Origin: Cladopsammia gracilis
Lineage: Eukaryota > Cnidaria > Anthozoa > Scleractinia > Dendrophylliidae
DNA length: 64,000 nucleotides
Direction: 5' to 3'
Assembly (NCBI GenBank): GCA_022457155.1
Contig: JAJGOT010000311.1
Location: 344,501-408,500 of the forward strand
Part shown: in pieces, positions 58,401-63,992 of the stretch
Numbering within the stretch: position 1 is the first letter of the stretch
How the letters are laid out: each line of letters starts with the position of its first letter
Program-made: the position numbers and the translations under genes
The notes under the pieces: generated by a model
The model's input: the letters and a program-made list of their open reading frames with translations, nothing else
Told to the model about the DNA's origin: nothing
The model's database searches: none

Positions 58401-59573
58401 GAACTGATCGCCGTCTACAATGTTTATCTGAATCTTAAGATGTTCCGCGAATCTCTTTACATCTTCCAGATCTGAACCGGTTTCCTCGTTGATCTCCACT
58501 CCAGCTTCTTTATGAAGTTTGATAGCTTCGTCTTTCTGCAGTTTTCTCGAGCTATTGAACCCGTTTTTCAACTGAGATGGTGTCCATTTTTGTTTATTTA
58601 TGTTTGCACGAGCCGTCACTATTGCTCGCGCAAGACAGATTGAGTCATTATTTTTGATTGTGATTATACTCTTTTTATCGCTGGCATTTAATTTTGTTAC
58701 ACGTAATCGGCCCATTCCCCGGGGAACCTTTACCGACTGAATCTCTATTTTGACCTCGGGGAGCGGTACATCCTTGTATTCAATGAATCTAGCTATCTCT
58801 TCGACAAGATCCGTCCCAAGGTGATCTGTGATCGTGATTCGTTTTGTACTGACCGGTTTATACCAACTCGGATGACTAAGTATCCATCGAATCTTGTCAC
58901 CGTTTTGTAACCCTCTCTCTTTTATTACTCTGAGCCCTATTTCTAGCAGTAATTGATCAATATCGAATATTTTATGAGGGTTTAGTATTTTTACATTGAA
59001 TTCATCGAAAAACGATTTGAACTTTCTACTTTCCTTTGAAGATATCTTGATTATCTCATAAGGATGTTCCAACAAGGTTGTTCCTTTCAAGATGTCAAGC
59101 TCGTTGTTGAGCAATTCTCTTTTTGAAAACAGCTGTTTTCTCTGCTTTTTGTTATTTTTCAACTTTTTATTAACCTTTTGGAGTTTTTTCTTGAGCCGCT
59201 TGATCTGTTTCTCTTTTCTTTTATTATCCGCCAATTCAACATGTGAGGGTGCTTCAAAGTTTTTCTCTTCTCTTTTCTGCCTGCGGGTTTGTTTGGGTTT
59301 TATCTGATAAGGTTTTGGTTCTGCTTTTCGTGGAGGTGGTGTTTGTTCTCTTTCCCTAGGTGGTGATTCTTCTTCATCTATAAAATTAACGATACCGCGT
59401 GGTGGGGGAGGTGAAGGTTCATCTATAAAAGTAACGATACCTCGAGGTGGGGGAGTATTTAATCTACTTTCGATGAATTTGATCAGGTCCGCTTTCCTCC
59501 TATAACGTGAATAACCTTTCAAACCGCTTTCACGTGCAATTGCCTTAAGCTGTTCAACAGTTTTTGAATCCAT
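55401..59573 (-). CDS. Polinton-type DNA polymerase B (protein-primed family)
   Basis: 1,390 residues starting at ATG 59,573. It would replicate the element's linear DNA. Residues 1-38 look like a SAP DNA-binding domain. Residues about 40-75 hold two copies of PPPRGIVxFIDE, and residues about 95-155 are very basic and coiled-coil-like. A Cys/His-rich zinc-binding region (about 430-570) precedes the 3'-5' exonuclease: DFEA (Asp583/Glu585), AHNAKSYD (about 635) and YCDSDVD (about 762). A Vsr/PD-(D/E)XK-like insert with FQGCFWHGC lies at about 870. Polymerase motifs are A DFVSLYS (Asp975), B KLSLCSLWGKFG (about 1,160) and C DTD (Asp1255/Asp1257). Motif A has Ser where most relatives have Pro. 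All catalytic acids are present. The start lies 86 nt beyond the integrase stop. Confidence 0.95.
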   Translation of the reverse strand: MDSKTVEQLKAIARESGLKGYSRYRRKADLIKFIESRLNTPPPRGIVTFIDEPSPPPPRGIVNFIDEEESPPREREQTPPPRKAEPKPYQIKPKQTRRQKREEKNFEAPSHVELADNKRKEKQIKRLKKKLQKVNKKLKNNKKQRKQLFSKRELLNNELDILKGTTLLEHPYEIIKISSKESRKFKSFFDEFNVKILNPHKIFDIDQLLLEIGLRVIKERGLQNGDKIRWILSHPSWYKPVSTKRITITDHLGTDLVEEIARFIEYKDVPLPEVKIEIQSVKVPRGMGRLRVTKLNASDKKSIITIKNNDSICLARAIVTARANINKQKWTPSQLKNGFNSSRKLQKDEAIKLHKEAGVEINEETGSDLEDVKRFAEHLKIQINIVDGDQFNDLIFTTENEHDGQMIYLYKNKNHFDVITSMPAFLSKDYYCHTCKKPYTKRDCHRCPAKCTACFKYFPDGKKCSKPPIPCDKCNRSFFGVDCFMEHLRERSTWGSKDTVCKKVGKCLKCERTITSSKNFDLKKHICGYSKCSNCEKYCDMNEHLCFMSQTECRGGKCQGYGCKDGNLCYSCRTRTDKYMFFDFEATQETGVHEVNLVVCHDFYGNKYTFETVDEFCKFIFNKDEYVGYTFIAHNAKSYDAQFIRNWCIENRVKPDIIYNGTKIMSMKAEGVRFIDSINFIAAGLSSFPKTFGLKELKKGYFPHYFNTKCNQNYVGPIPDKKHYGYDDMKPSARKEFLKWYQQRIDENYVFDMKKELRDYCDSDVDILRRGMLIFREQYIELGNIDPLQYITIASVCMTMYRSNHMRRKKIAVVKEITRGENYSKSSIAWLDWISQRDGVKIKHALNGGEETLPDIGKVDGFCGNTVYEFQGCFWHGCEKCYTCDTINTKNQMDMLTLRKRTVAKNDKIRAAGYELVEVYECELKKEKEFGKFLKTWNREFVGPLNPRDAFFGGRTNITKPTYTFKKGEKGRYVDFVSLYSTVQFFKHYPIGHPTKIFDPPQEYDENWFGFVKCKVLPPRGLYHPVLPVKIKCDKAEKLLFPLCRVCAENKIQECTHTDDERSFIGTWCTNELNVAICKGYKVLNIYEVWHFPKRSDDLFKSYVRKFMKIKMESSELKVGEGCTYKSVDEYKAIVKSKLGIELDEIEYNPGRRAISKLSLCSLWGKFGQRNNMNQTVYVTEPKEFYKILLDESLDDLNIQFLNEDMVEMTYNLKDQFVDNSNNTNIFIAAFTTSHARMMLYEVLDKLGDQVLGFDTDSCWYIEREGGQRIETGDSLGDLTDELNGHYITNWCGSGPKSYSYSTSDGKMECKVKGFTLNHKNSQKINQKTMKQIIEGQKEQITTVNERAITRDPLTKQVVNKYQKKDFRMCYDKRCMVKTESGIETFPYGY

Positions 59574-59659
59574 ACGTAAGTATCTTATATCAATATATTT
59601 TATTTTTTAATACCATTTTAAATTTTCATTTCACGTTCATGAAATGAAAAGAATTCTAT
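59574..59659 (-). promoter_or_regulatory. AT-rich integrase-polymerase spacer with 11-bp inverted repeat
   Basis: TTTTCATTTCA (59,623-59,633) and TGAAATGAAAA (59,640-59,650) are perfect inverted repeats with a 6-nt loop, just after the integrase stop. The remainder is almost pure A/T. It may separate transcripts or hold the polymerase promoter; the sequence alone does not decide. Confidence 0.5.
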
Positions 59660-60628
59660 TCACCGCAGATCTTTCAGTTCTTTCAGATCTACCCATGAGT
59701 TGAATTTATCGCTATACCCGCTCCACTTCACTAACGCTTTACCTTTTCGAGCATCTCGTCGAATCACTTTCTCAATACGAAAGATGGTCTGTTTAGCCTT
59801 CTGCAGCTCTTCCTTATAGAAAGAACCCGTTATCTCCTCACCCAACTCATCTTTCAGTTTATAAGTTATTGGGTTAGTGTATCGAATCTTATTGATAACG
59901 AATGTTTCTTCAGTCCAATTCGGTGTGTAACCTTTATCGAAAACAGGACGTTTGTATTTTGATATTCGAACTTTATCCCCAACTTTAAATTTCGGTTTAG
60001 TATTCATCCGTTTCATCTTACCGTACAGATTTAAGTAAACAGCACTTTCGTTCTTTTTCTTCGACGCTTCCACAGGTGTCATACCGATGCTTCGATGTTT
60101 TGAATTATTGTATTCTTTCAATATCATCGGTAATATATCATAATACACGGTATTGTTTTGAACGGTAAACTGTTTATACATTTTCTCTTTTATCGTACGG
60201 TTCCATCTTTCACAAACACTAGATTTTTCTTCATTCTCTGTCGAATACATCACTATCTTATTTTTATCCAACAGTTCTTTCATATTCTTGTTGTAATACT
60301 CTTTACCCTTATCCACCCACAGCATTTTCGGTTTTCTTCCTTTCTTGAATAACGAATTGAACGCTTCCCTAACGGTCTCTCCTTTTTTATTCTTCAACGG
60401 TACAATCCAACCGTATTTACTGAAAACATCTAACACCATGAGAAGATATCGATATCCCTTATTCCACTTACTTAATTTCTGCATCTCAACAAGGTCAGAG
60501 CACCATATCTCATCGATACCGTTTACAATAACACGCCGCCGAGTAAACTTTCGTCTTATGGGTTTATGCAGCTCATCTGCTAGCTTTTCTTGCCACGTCT
60601 CTACGTTTTTACTCGGCGGCCTTATCCG
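59660..60628 (-). CDS. rve-type integrase with C-terminal chromodomain, in -1 frame to the PLA2 gene
   Basis: It would insert the element into host DNA. The DDE triad is Asp in EIWCSDLVE (codon 60,494-60,496), Asp in LWVDKGKEYY (60,311-60,313) and Glu in VCERWNR (60,209-60,211). The C-terminus (ALVKWSGYSDKFNSWV) is a chromodomain, which may steer insertion to modified chromatin. The first ATG, at 60,484, lies after the first catalytic Asp, so a product begun there would be dead. The open frame runs upstream without ATG to a stop at 60,668-60,670 and overlaps the end of the PLA2 gene in the -1 frame. The start given here is the first -1 codon after the heptamer G_GGA_AAC (60,634-60,628), giving 322 residues. 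Splicing or a non-ATG start are alternatives. Confidence 0.9.
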   Translation of the reverse strand, partial: RIRPPSKNVETWQEKLADELHKPIRRKFTRRRVIVNGIDEIWCSDLVEMQKLSKWNKGYRYLLMVLDVFSKYGWIVPLKNKKGETVREAFNSLFKKGRKPKMLWVDKGKEYYNKNMKELLDKNKIVMYSTENEEKSSVCERWNRTIKEKMYKQFTVQNNTVYYDILPMILKEYNNSKHRSIGMTPVEASKKKNESAVYLNLYGKMKRMNTKPKFKVGDKVRISKYKRPVFDKGYTPNWTEETFVINKIRYTNPITYKLKDELGEEITGSFYKEELQKAKQTIFRIEKVIRRDARKGKALVKWSGYSDKFNSWVDLKELKDLR

Positions 60629-61233
60629 TTTCCCAACCCAAGTTTTTGTTTTACGTCGATAGTATTTCTAGCTAACCAATGACCCCATTGTCGATCACTA
60701 TAGGGCACGCTATCCAAGGCTTTCACCATTTTTCTATCCGCTTCGTTTTTACATTTACGCGGTTCCGGCTTATTTGCGCACACAGAATAATCGACATCAT
60801 GCTGCATCGCTATAGCATCCGTTTTACCCGTCGGCTTATCGTAGATCTCCAGTATTTTACCTGTTTCCGGATCATACGTCAGTTGTGTATCCAAGTCATT
60901 GTATGGTCCTGTGTATTTATGTCCGGGTAATGTCCAACCGCCTTTCGGTTTCGGTAATTTACCGATCATTTTATGAATATCGACACCGCTACCGTGGTGA
61001 AGCGGATCGAGTCTTTTCGATAAGTCTCCTGTGAAACTGTCCAAAGCCTGATCTATATACTTATTAGCGGCTGATCTAATCTTTTTCTTTACAAAGTCTG
61101 ATTCGATGGCTTTTGACGCTCCTATTTTTCCTAAATTGTAAAGACCTTTCATACCAGTTTTCATAGCAATCTCTCCAAGACTATGACTACCTTCCACATC
61201 AAAAAAGCCCCCACCTTGTGGGGGCCCAACTAG
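60622..61233 (-). CDS. PLA2-domain virion protein, in -1 frame to the zinc-ribbon gene
   Basis: The domain resembles the phospholipase A2 domain that parvoviruses and adintoviruses use to leave endosomes. A Ca-binding loop is seen as HKYTGPYNDLD, with Tyr where many viral enzymes have Gly. The catalytic pair is MQHDVDY (His codon 60,799-60,801), followed by a downstream Asp helix (ADRKMVKALD). The N-terminal half is a helical Lys/Ala-rich region. There is no ATG before the conserved region: the frame is open from a stop at 61,246-61,248, the first candidate is a GTG at 61,197, and the first in-frame ATG is 11 codons later. The start given is the first -1 codon after G_GAA_AAC. The gene overlaps the zinc-ribbon gene upstream and the integrase frame downstream. 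It could be made by frameshifting, GTG initiation or splicing. Confidence 0.85.
   Translation of the reverse strand, partial: LVGPPQGGGFFDVEGSHSLGEIAMKTGMKGLYNLGKIGASKAIESDFVKKKIRSAANKYIDQALDSFTGDLSKRLDPLHHGSGVDIHKMIGKLPKPKGGWTLPGHKYTGPYNDLDTQLTYDPETGKILEIYDKPTGKTDAIAMQHDVDYSVCANKPEPRKCKNEADRKMVKALDSVPYSDRQWGHWLARNTIDVKQKLGLGNG
60628..60634 (-). promoter_or_regulatory. Candidate -1 frameshift site G_GGA_AAC (PLA2 to integrase)
   Basis: In the PLA2 frame the codons are TTG GGA AAC, so the canonical heptamer GGGAAAC is in correct phase, one codon before the PLA2 stop TAA (60,622-60,624). The integrase is in the -1 frame. The same heptamer drives frameshifting in several retroviruses (known). 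No strong downstream stem is obvious to me. Confidence 0.7.
61207..61225 (-). promoter_or_regulatory. Perfect GC-rich hairpin downstream of the zinc-ribbon/PLA2 slip site
   Basis: On the transcript strand GCCCCCAC, AAG, GTGGGGGC form an 8-bp stem with a 3-nt loop, extendable by two G-U pairs. Its 5' arm begins 7 nt after the last base of the heptamer G_GAA_AAC (61,239-61,233). This is within the usual spacing for frameshift-stimulating stems. It is the most stable hairpin visible in this AT-rich element. Confidence 0.75.
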
Positions 61234-61388
61234 TTTTCCGAACTCTTAACGAAACGGGTTTTCTTGATTCCGCAATTAGCGCAAGTGCACCAAAACATTG
61301 GCCTACCGTTTTTAGCTGTCATATAACCGGACGGTTCGGTACAGCCGGTTTTTATTTTTTCCTTAACACAATACGTTAGTGACTCCAT
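61230..61388 (-). CDS. Small zinc-ribbon protein (DUF5679-like)
   Basis: 52 residues starting at ATG 61,388. The core TAKNGRPMFW...CANCGIKKTRF resembles a small conserved Polinton/large-DNA-virus protein with the pattern T-x-NGR-P...C-x-x-C-G-x-K-K-x-R-F. The usual N-terminal CxxC knuckle is present only as C7-V-K-E10; Cys16 and Cys34 might substitute. The role is unknown, but such proteins are usually virion- or nucleic-acid-associated. The gene starts just after the 8-bp inverted repeat at 61,391-61,411. It may also be the first part of a longer product made through the slip site at its end. Confidence 0.75.
   Translation of the reverse strand: MESLTYCVKEKIKTGCTEPSGYMTAKNGRPMFWCTCANCGIKKTRFVKSSEN
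61233..61239 (-). promoter_or_regulatory. Candidate -1 frameshift site G_GAA_AAC (zinc-ribbon to PLA2)
   Basis: The zinc-ribbon codons are TCG GAA AAC TAG, so the site directly precedes the stop. The first three bases are G, G, A and not identical, so it is a variant heptamer. Slippage of tRNA-Glu from GAA to GGA would use a U-G pair, which is plausible but weaker. The hairpin at 61,207-61,225 supports it. Confidence 0.55.
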
Positions 61389-61390
61389 TT

Positions 61391-61431
61391 TATTATACGA
61401 TCTGTATAATAAAACTTTTTAATTTTAATTA
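61391..61431 (-). promoter_or_regulatory. AT-rich leader of the zinc-ribbon gene
   Basis: TATTATAC (61,391-61,398) and GTATAATA (61,404-61,411) form a perfect 8-bp inverted repeat directly before the ATG. Further upstream is TAATTAAAATTA (61,420-61,431, minus strand), a 12-mer that occurs identically before the core protein gene (62,679-62,690). It is a candidate promoter region (inference). Confidence 0.4.
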
Positions 61432-61884
61432 CATGAAATATTTTTTAATAAACTTTTCATTATAGTTTTGATTATCAATTTTGAATCTACTTAAGCAATC
61501 ATAAAATGATTTTTTGTAAATATTATCAAGAAAATATAAACAATAATAACCGCATCTTACTGATTTTATAGCTTGAAACGGGTAACCGATATTATATTGA
61601 TATTCCATGCGCAAGCTATTAGCATAATCAATGAAATCTTGAGGTGGTGGTAAACAAAACGAATCAAAATAATATATGAGATTTTTATTTTTTACAAATG
61701 TTGCTACCCAATGTGTACCGTTCCCTATCTTATCATCAAGATTAATTATACAACAACCTGTTTTGCCTGTCGGATGATTTACCGTTTGATCTCTCGAAAA
61801 AATACCTTTGAAATCAGGTATTTTTAAATATTTTATCCATTCAAGGAGGTCAAAATTACTTAGCGGTACATCCCTAAATTTGGG
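61429..61884 (-). CDS. Adenain-like maturation protease, in -1 frame to the core gene
   Basis: A C5-type cysteine protease that in adenoviruses and Polintons trims capsid proteins during maturation. Counting from the first -1 codon, the catalytic His is at residue 58 (GTHWVA), the acid Asp at 74 (YYFDSF), the oxyanion Gln at 104 and the nucleophile Cys at 111 (VRCGYYCLYFL). The spacings (16, 7) are close to those of adenovirus adenain (His54, Glu71, Gln115, Cys122). There is no ATG near the start; the only in-frame Met early enough lies after the acid residue. The frame opens at a TGA at 61,891-61,893, inside the end of the core gene, exactly at the heptamer A_AAA_AAC. Length from there is 151 residues. 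Confidence 0.9.
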   Translation of the reverse strand, partial: PKFRDVPLSNFDLLEWIKYLKIPDFKGIFSRDQTVNHPTGKTGCCIINLDDKIGNGTHWVATFVKNKNLIYYFDSFCLPPPQDFIDYANSLRMEYQYNIGYPFQAIKSVRCGYYCLYFLDNIYKKSFYDCLSRFKIDNQNYNEKFIKKYFM

Positions 61885-62660
61885 TTTTTTTCACCCCATG
61901 ATCCGTAAAAAGGTGGAGGAATGTATGGATATTTTGGAGAAATCTGTAATCCTCTACCTCTCGATGCTCTCGATGGTACTTGTAATCCTCTGCCACCAAC
62001 GTCCGTTGGTGGACTTACAGATAATCCTTTTCCAAAAAGTTTTGAAGCTAATTCGATAGCCATAGGAATTCCGATTGCAGCAAGTGTTCCTAAAAATCCT
62101 CCATTTATCTGTCTTTGCGTAGGTTTGAATGTTATACCGCTACCGGTTTGCATACCTTTTTGCACAACTTGCGCTTGCCCTTGTGTTAATCCTTTGATAG
62201 CTAATAGTTGAGGAAGAAAATCAAACGGTATCGTAATTCCGTTACCAAAAATCTTATCGATACCGAGACTTCCCAAAGCGCCTAGCGCTCCTGTAGCTAA
62301 ATGAGGTAGTACTTTTGTAGCTGCTTTTGTAGCTAAAGGTACTACCTTTGTTGCCGCTTTTGTAGCAAAAGGCAGTAACTTTGCACCGAGTGACAACAGC
62401 GAAGACCACAAACTTCCACCTACGGTGATCGCTTTACGAATCTGTGTTTTAGATATTTTGATATCGGTACCGGTACCGTTTTTTAGCGCTTTATTAATCT
62501 TATTAATCTGGGTTTTTGTCAACATCAACTCATGCGACCCTTTCAAATTATTCTTACTCAACCTTATCGTAATTTGAGAGTTATCGTCATATGCTTTTTT
62601 AAGTTTATGTAACTGTCCTTGAGACAGATTTACTCCATATGGTAAATACGCTGTAGCCAT
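61860..62660 (-). CDS. Virion core-type protein (adenovirus pX/pVI-like role)
   Basis: 266 residues from ATG 62,660. The N-terminal half (IRLSKNNLKGSHELMLTKTQ and IKISKTQIRKAI) has the repeated K/L-S-K-x-Q pattern seen in adintovirus core proteins. A hydrophobic/basic centre follows with two copies of (F/L)ATKAATKV. The C-terminal half has a Gly-rich NGGFLGTLAAIGIPMAIELA segment that could be membrane-active. It is probably packaged with DNA or lines the capsid. It is transcribed after the capsid gene with a 33-nt AT-rich gap. The last codons contain A_AAA_AAC in frame, and the protease overlaps in the -1 frame. Confidence 0.8.
   Translation of the reverse strand: MATAYLPYGVNLSQGQLHKLKKAYDDNSQITIRLSKNNLKGSHELMLTKTQINKINKALKNGTGTDIKISKTQIRKAITVGGSLWSSLLSLGAKLLPFATKAATKVVPLATKAATKVLPHLATGALGALGSLGIDKIFGNGITIPFDFLPQLLAIKGLTQGQAQVVQKGMQTGSGITFKPTQRQINGGFLGTLAAIGIPMAIELASKLFGKGLSVSPPTDVGGRGLQVPSRASRGRGLQISPKYPYIPPPFYGSWGEKNPNLGMYR
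61884..61890 (-). promoter_or_regulatory. Candidate -1 frameshift site A_AAA_AAC (core to protease)
   Basis: The core codons are GAA AAA AAC CCA, so the heptamer AAAAAAC is in correct phase, 7 codons before the core stop at 61,860-61,862. The protease frame opens at this very site. The same heptamer works in mouse mammary tumour virus and human astroviruses (known). Only a weak AU-rich stem can be drawn downstream. The seven-A run is also a place where a sequencing or mutation indel could occur. Confidence 0.65.
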
Positions 62661-62693
62661 TTTTAATTTTACAAAATATAATTTTAATTAGAT
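62661..62693 (-). promoter_or_regulatory. AT-rich capsid-core spacer with shared 12-mer
   Basis: It contains TAATTAAAATTA (62,679-62,690 on the minus strand), identical to the 12-mer before the zinc-ribbon gene. It could be a core promoter. AT-richness makes chance recurrence possible. Confidence 0.35.
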
Positions 62694-63992
62694 TTACGCT
62701 TTGATCAATATTTTTCCAGATGATGTGTATAACTCTATCTCTTTTTCATGTAAGACCAGAGCATTCAGTCTATAATTTGTTGGATTTGCTCCGTTTAATT
62801 CATAATTAAAAGTAAGTGCAACTACACCATCTTTTACATCTTCTTCTTGGTTTCTAAGATTAAAGTATAGAATTCCAAAAAGATTTCTGAAATTTGATCG
62901 GTCAATTATTGTTCCGCTTAAAAAGTCGTTGTAAGCGGAACTGTAGGATAACAAAGCTCTGTAAAGTCTTGACTCCTCATCTGATGTCATCTCTAATTGA
63001 GGATATTGGATGCTGTTATTTATTTGCAAGTGTGCTCTAGAAAAATATCGATTGTTTGCACCGATTCCAAATGTTTTGAAAGTAAATATATTTTGCTCCT
63101 GATTACTATAACTTGCCTCGGGAACAACCCAGATGAAAACATGCCTCGGTCTCCTAATACCTGTACTTATTCGAAAGGAGCTATTTACAGAGGATGTTTG
63201 TAATATTTCGGTGTGTTCTCTCAAATAGGTCCATTTTTTGGGTTTCAGATAATCTTCAAGATACTGTTTCATACCTAAACCGTTGAAAATAATTTTTGGA
63301 CACCACAATCTTAATTTTGTTAAGATCACTTTACTATCTGGAGCAGCTCCTTTTCTGAAAATTATATTGTTGTCGCTTTCAAGTTCTATAAGAAGATTTG
63401 TCTTGATATTTGGGTGAAGATTATTTTTGAAAGCTGCAAAATAGCTGTATAGATTTAGCGGAATCGATATTTTGTTAACAGCTGCAGCATCCGTCAGGAT
63501 CTTTCTTCTAGCAAAACCTTCGTTATATAACGCTTGAGCCGGTCGTGCTTCTGTTGTTCCCGTGGATGAATCTAAATATAAAAACTGATCTTTACCGATC
63601 GTATCTGCATAACTTTTTGTATATTTTAAGAGGGAAAGTACGTTCGATGTTTCATTAGCTCTTGAGTTATTATAAACTGTCATCCCGTTGCATTCAACCT
63701 GTATCTGTCTTATAAATGTATGACCATTAGTTGTAGTACAATCTTGATTACCGTTATTTGGTCCTGCTGTTATACCGGTTGTACTATCAGCAAGCGTAAC
63801 AAGTTTGAAATCTACCTCCAGATAAGCGTTATACCAATCGATCGGATTTGCTTCTGAAGAGTTATCAACTGTGAATCGATAATTATTCTTAACCTGTCTA
63901 TTATTATTTGCGACATTATCGATTAGCGGTGTTTCCAAATCGTAGCACACGTATTCATATCGTTTGACCAGTTCCGGATTTCTGAAACTCAT
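62694..63992 (-). CDS. Major capsid protein (double-jelly-roll type)
   Basis: 432 residues from ATG 63,992. It resembles the roughly 430-residue capsid proteins of Polintons/adintoviruses often annotated as F54H12.2-like. Visible features are an N-terminal region with NNRQVKNNYRFTVDN and WYNAYLEVDFKL, a central FIRQIQVECNGMTVYNN strand, a middle KPKKWTYLREH segment and a C-terminal VVALTFNYELNG strand pattern. It would build the icosahedral shell. No transmembrane segment or signal peptide is seen. Only 8 nt upstream are in the window, so its promoter cannot be judged. The assignment rests on general resemblance and gene order. Confidence 0.85.
   Translation of the reverse strand: MSFRNPELVKRYEYVCYDLETPLIDNVANNNRQVKNNYRFTVDNSSEANPIDWYNAYLEVDFKLVTLADSTTGITAGPNNGNQDCTTTNGHTFIRQIQVECNGMTVYNNSRANETSNVLSLLKYTKSYADTIGKDQFLYLDSSTGTTEARPAQALYNEGFARRKILTDAAAVNKISIPLNLYSYFAAFKNNLHPNIKTNLLIELESDNNIIFRKGAAPDSKVILTKLRLWCPKIIFNGLGMKQYLEDYLKPKKWTYLREHTEILQTSSVNSSFRISTGIRRPRHVFIWVVPEASYSNQEQNIFTFKTFGIGANNRYFSRAHLQINNSIQYPQLEMTSDEESRLYRALLSYSSAYNDFLSGTIIDRSNFRNLFGILYFNLRNQEEDVKDGVVALTFNYELNGANPTNYRLNALVLHEKEIELYTSSGKILIKA

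Noticed and set aside
60484..60484. ATG at 60,484 as the integrase start
   Set aside because: The first catalytic Asp and the conserved region before it lie upstream in the same open frame, so a product from this ATG would be inactive.
61207..61225. GC hairpin followed by a T run read as a bacterial-type terminator
   Set aside because: The element is transcribed in a eukaryote. The hairpin lies within the open PLA2 frame and at frameshift-stimulator spacing.
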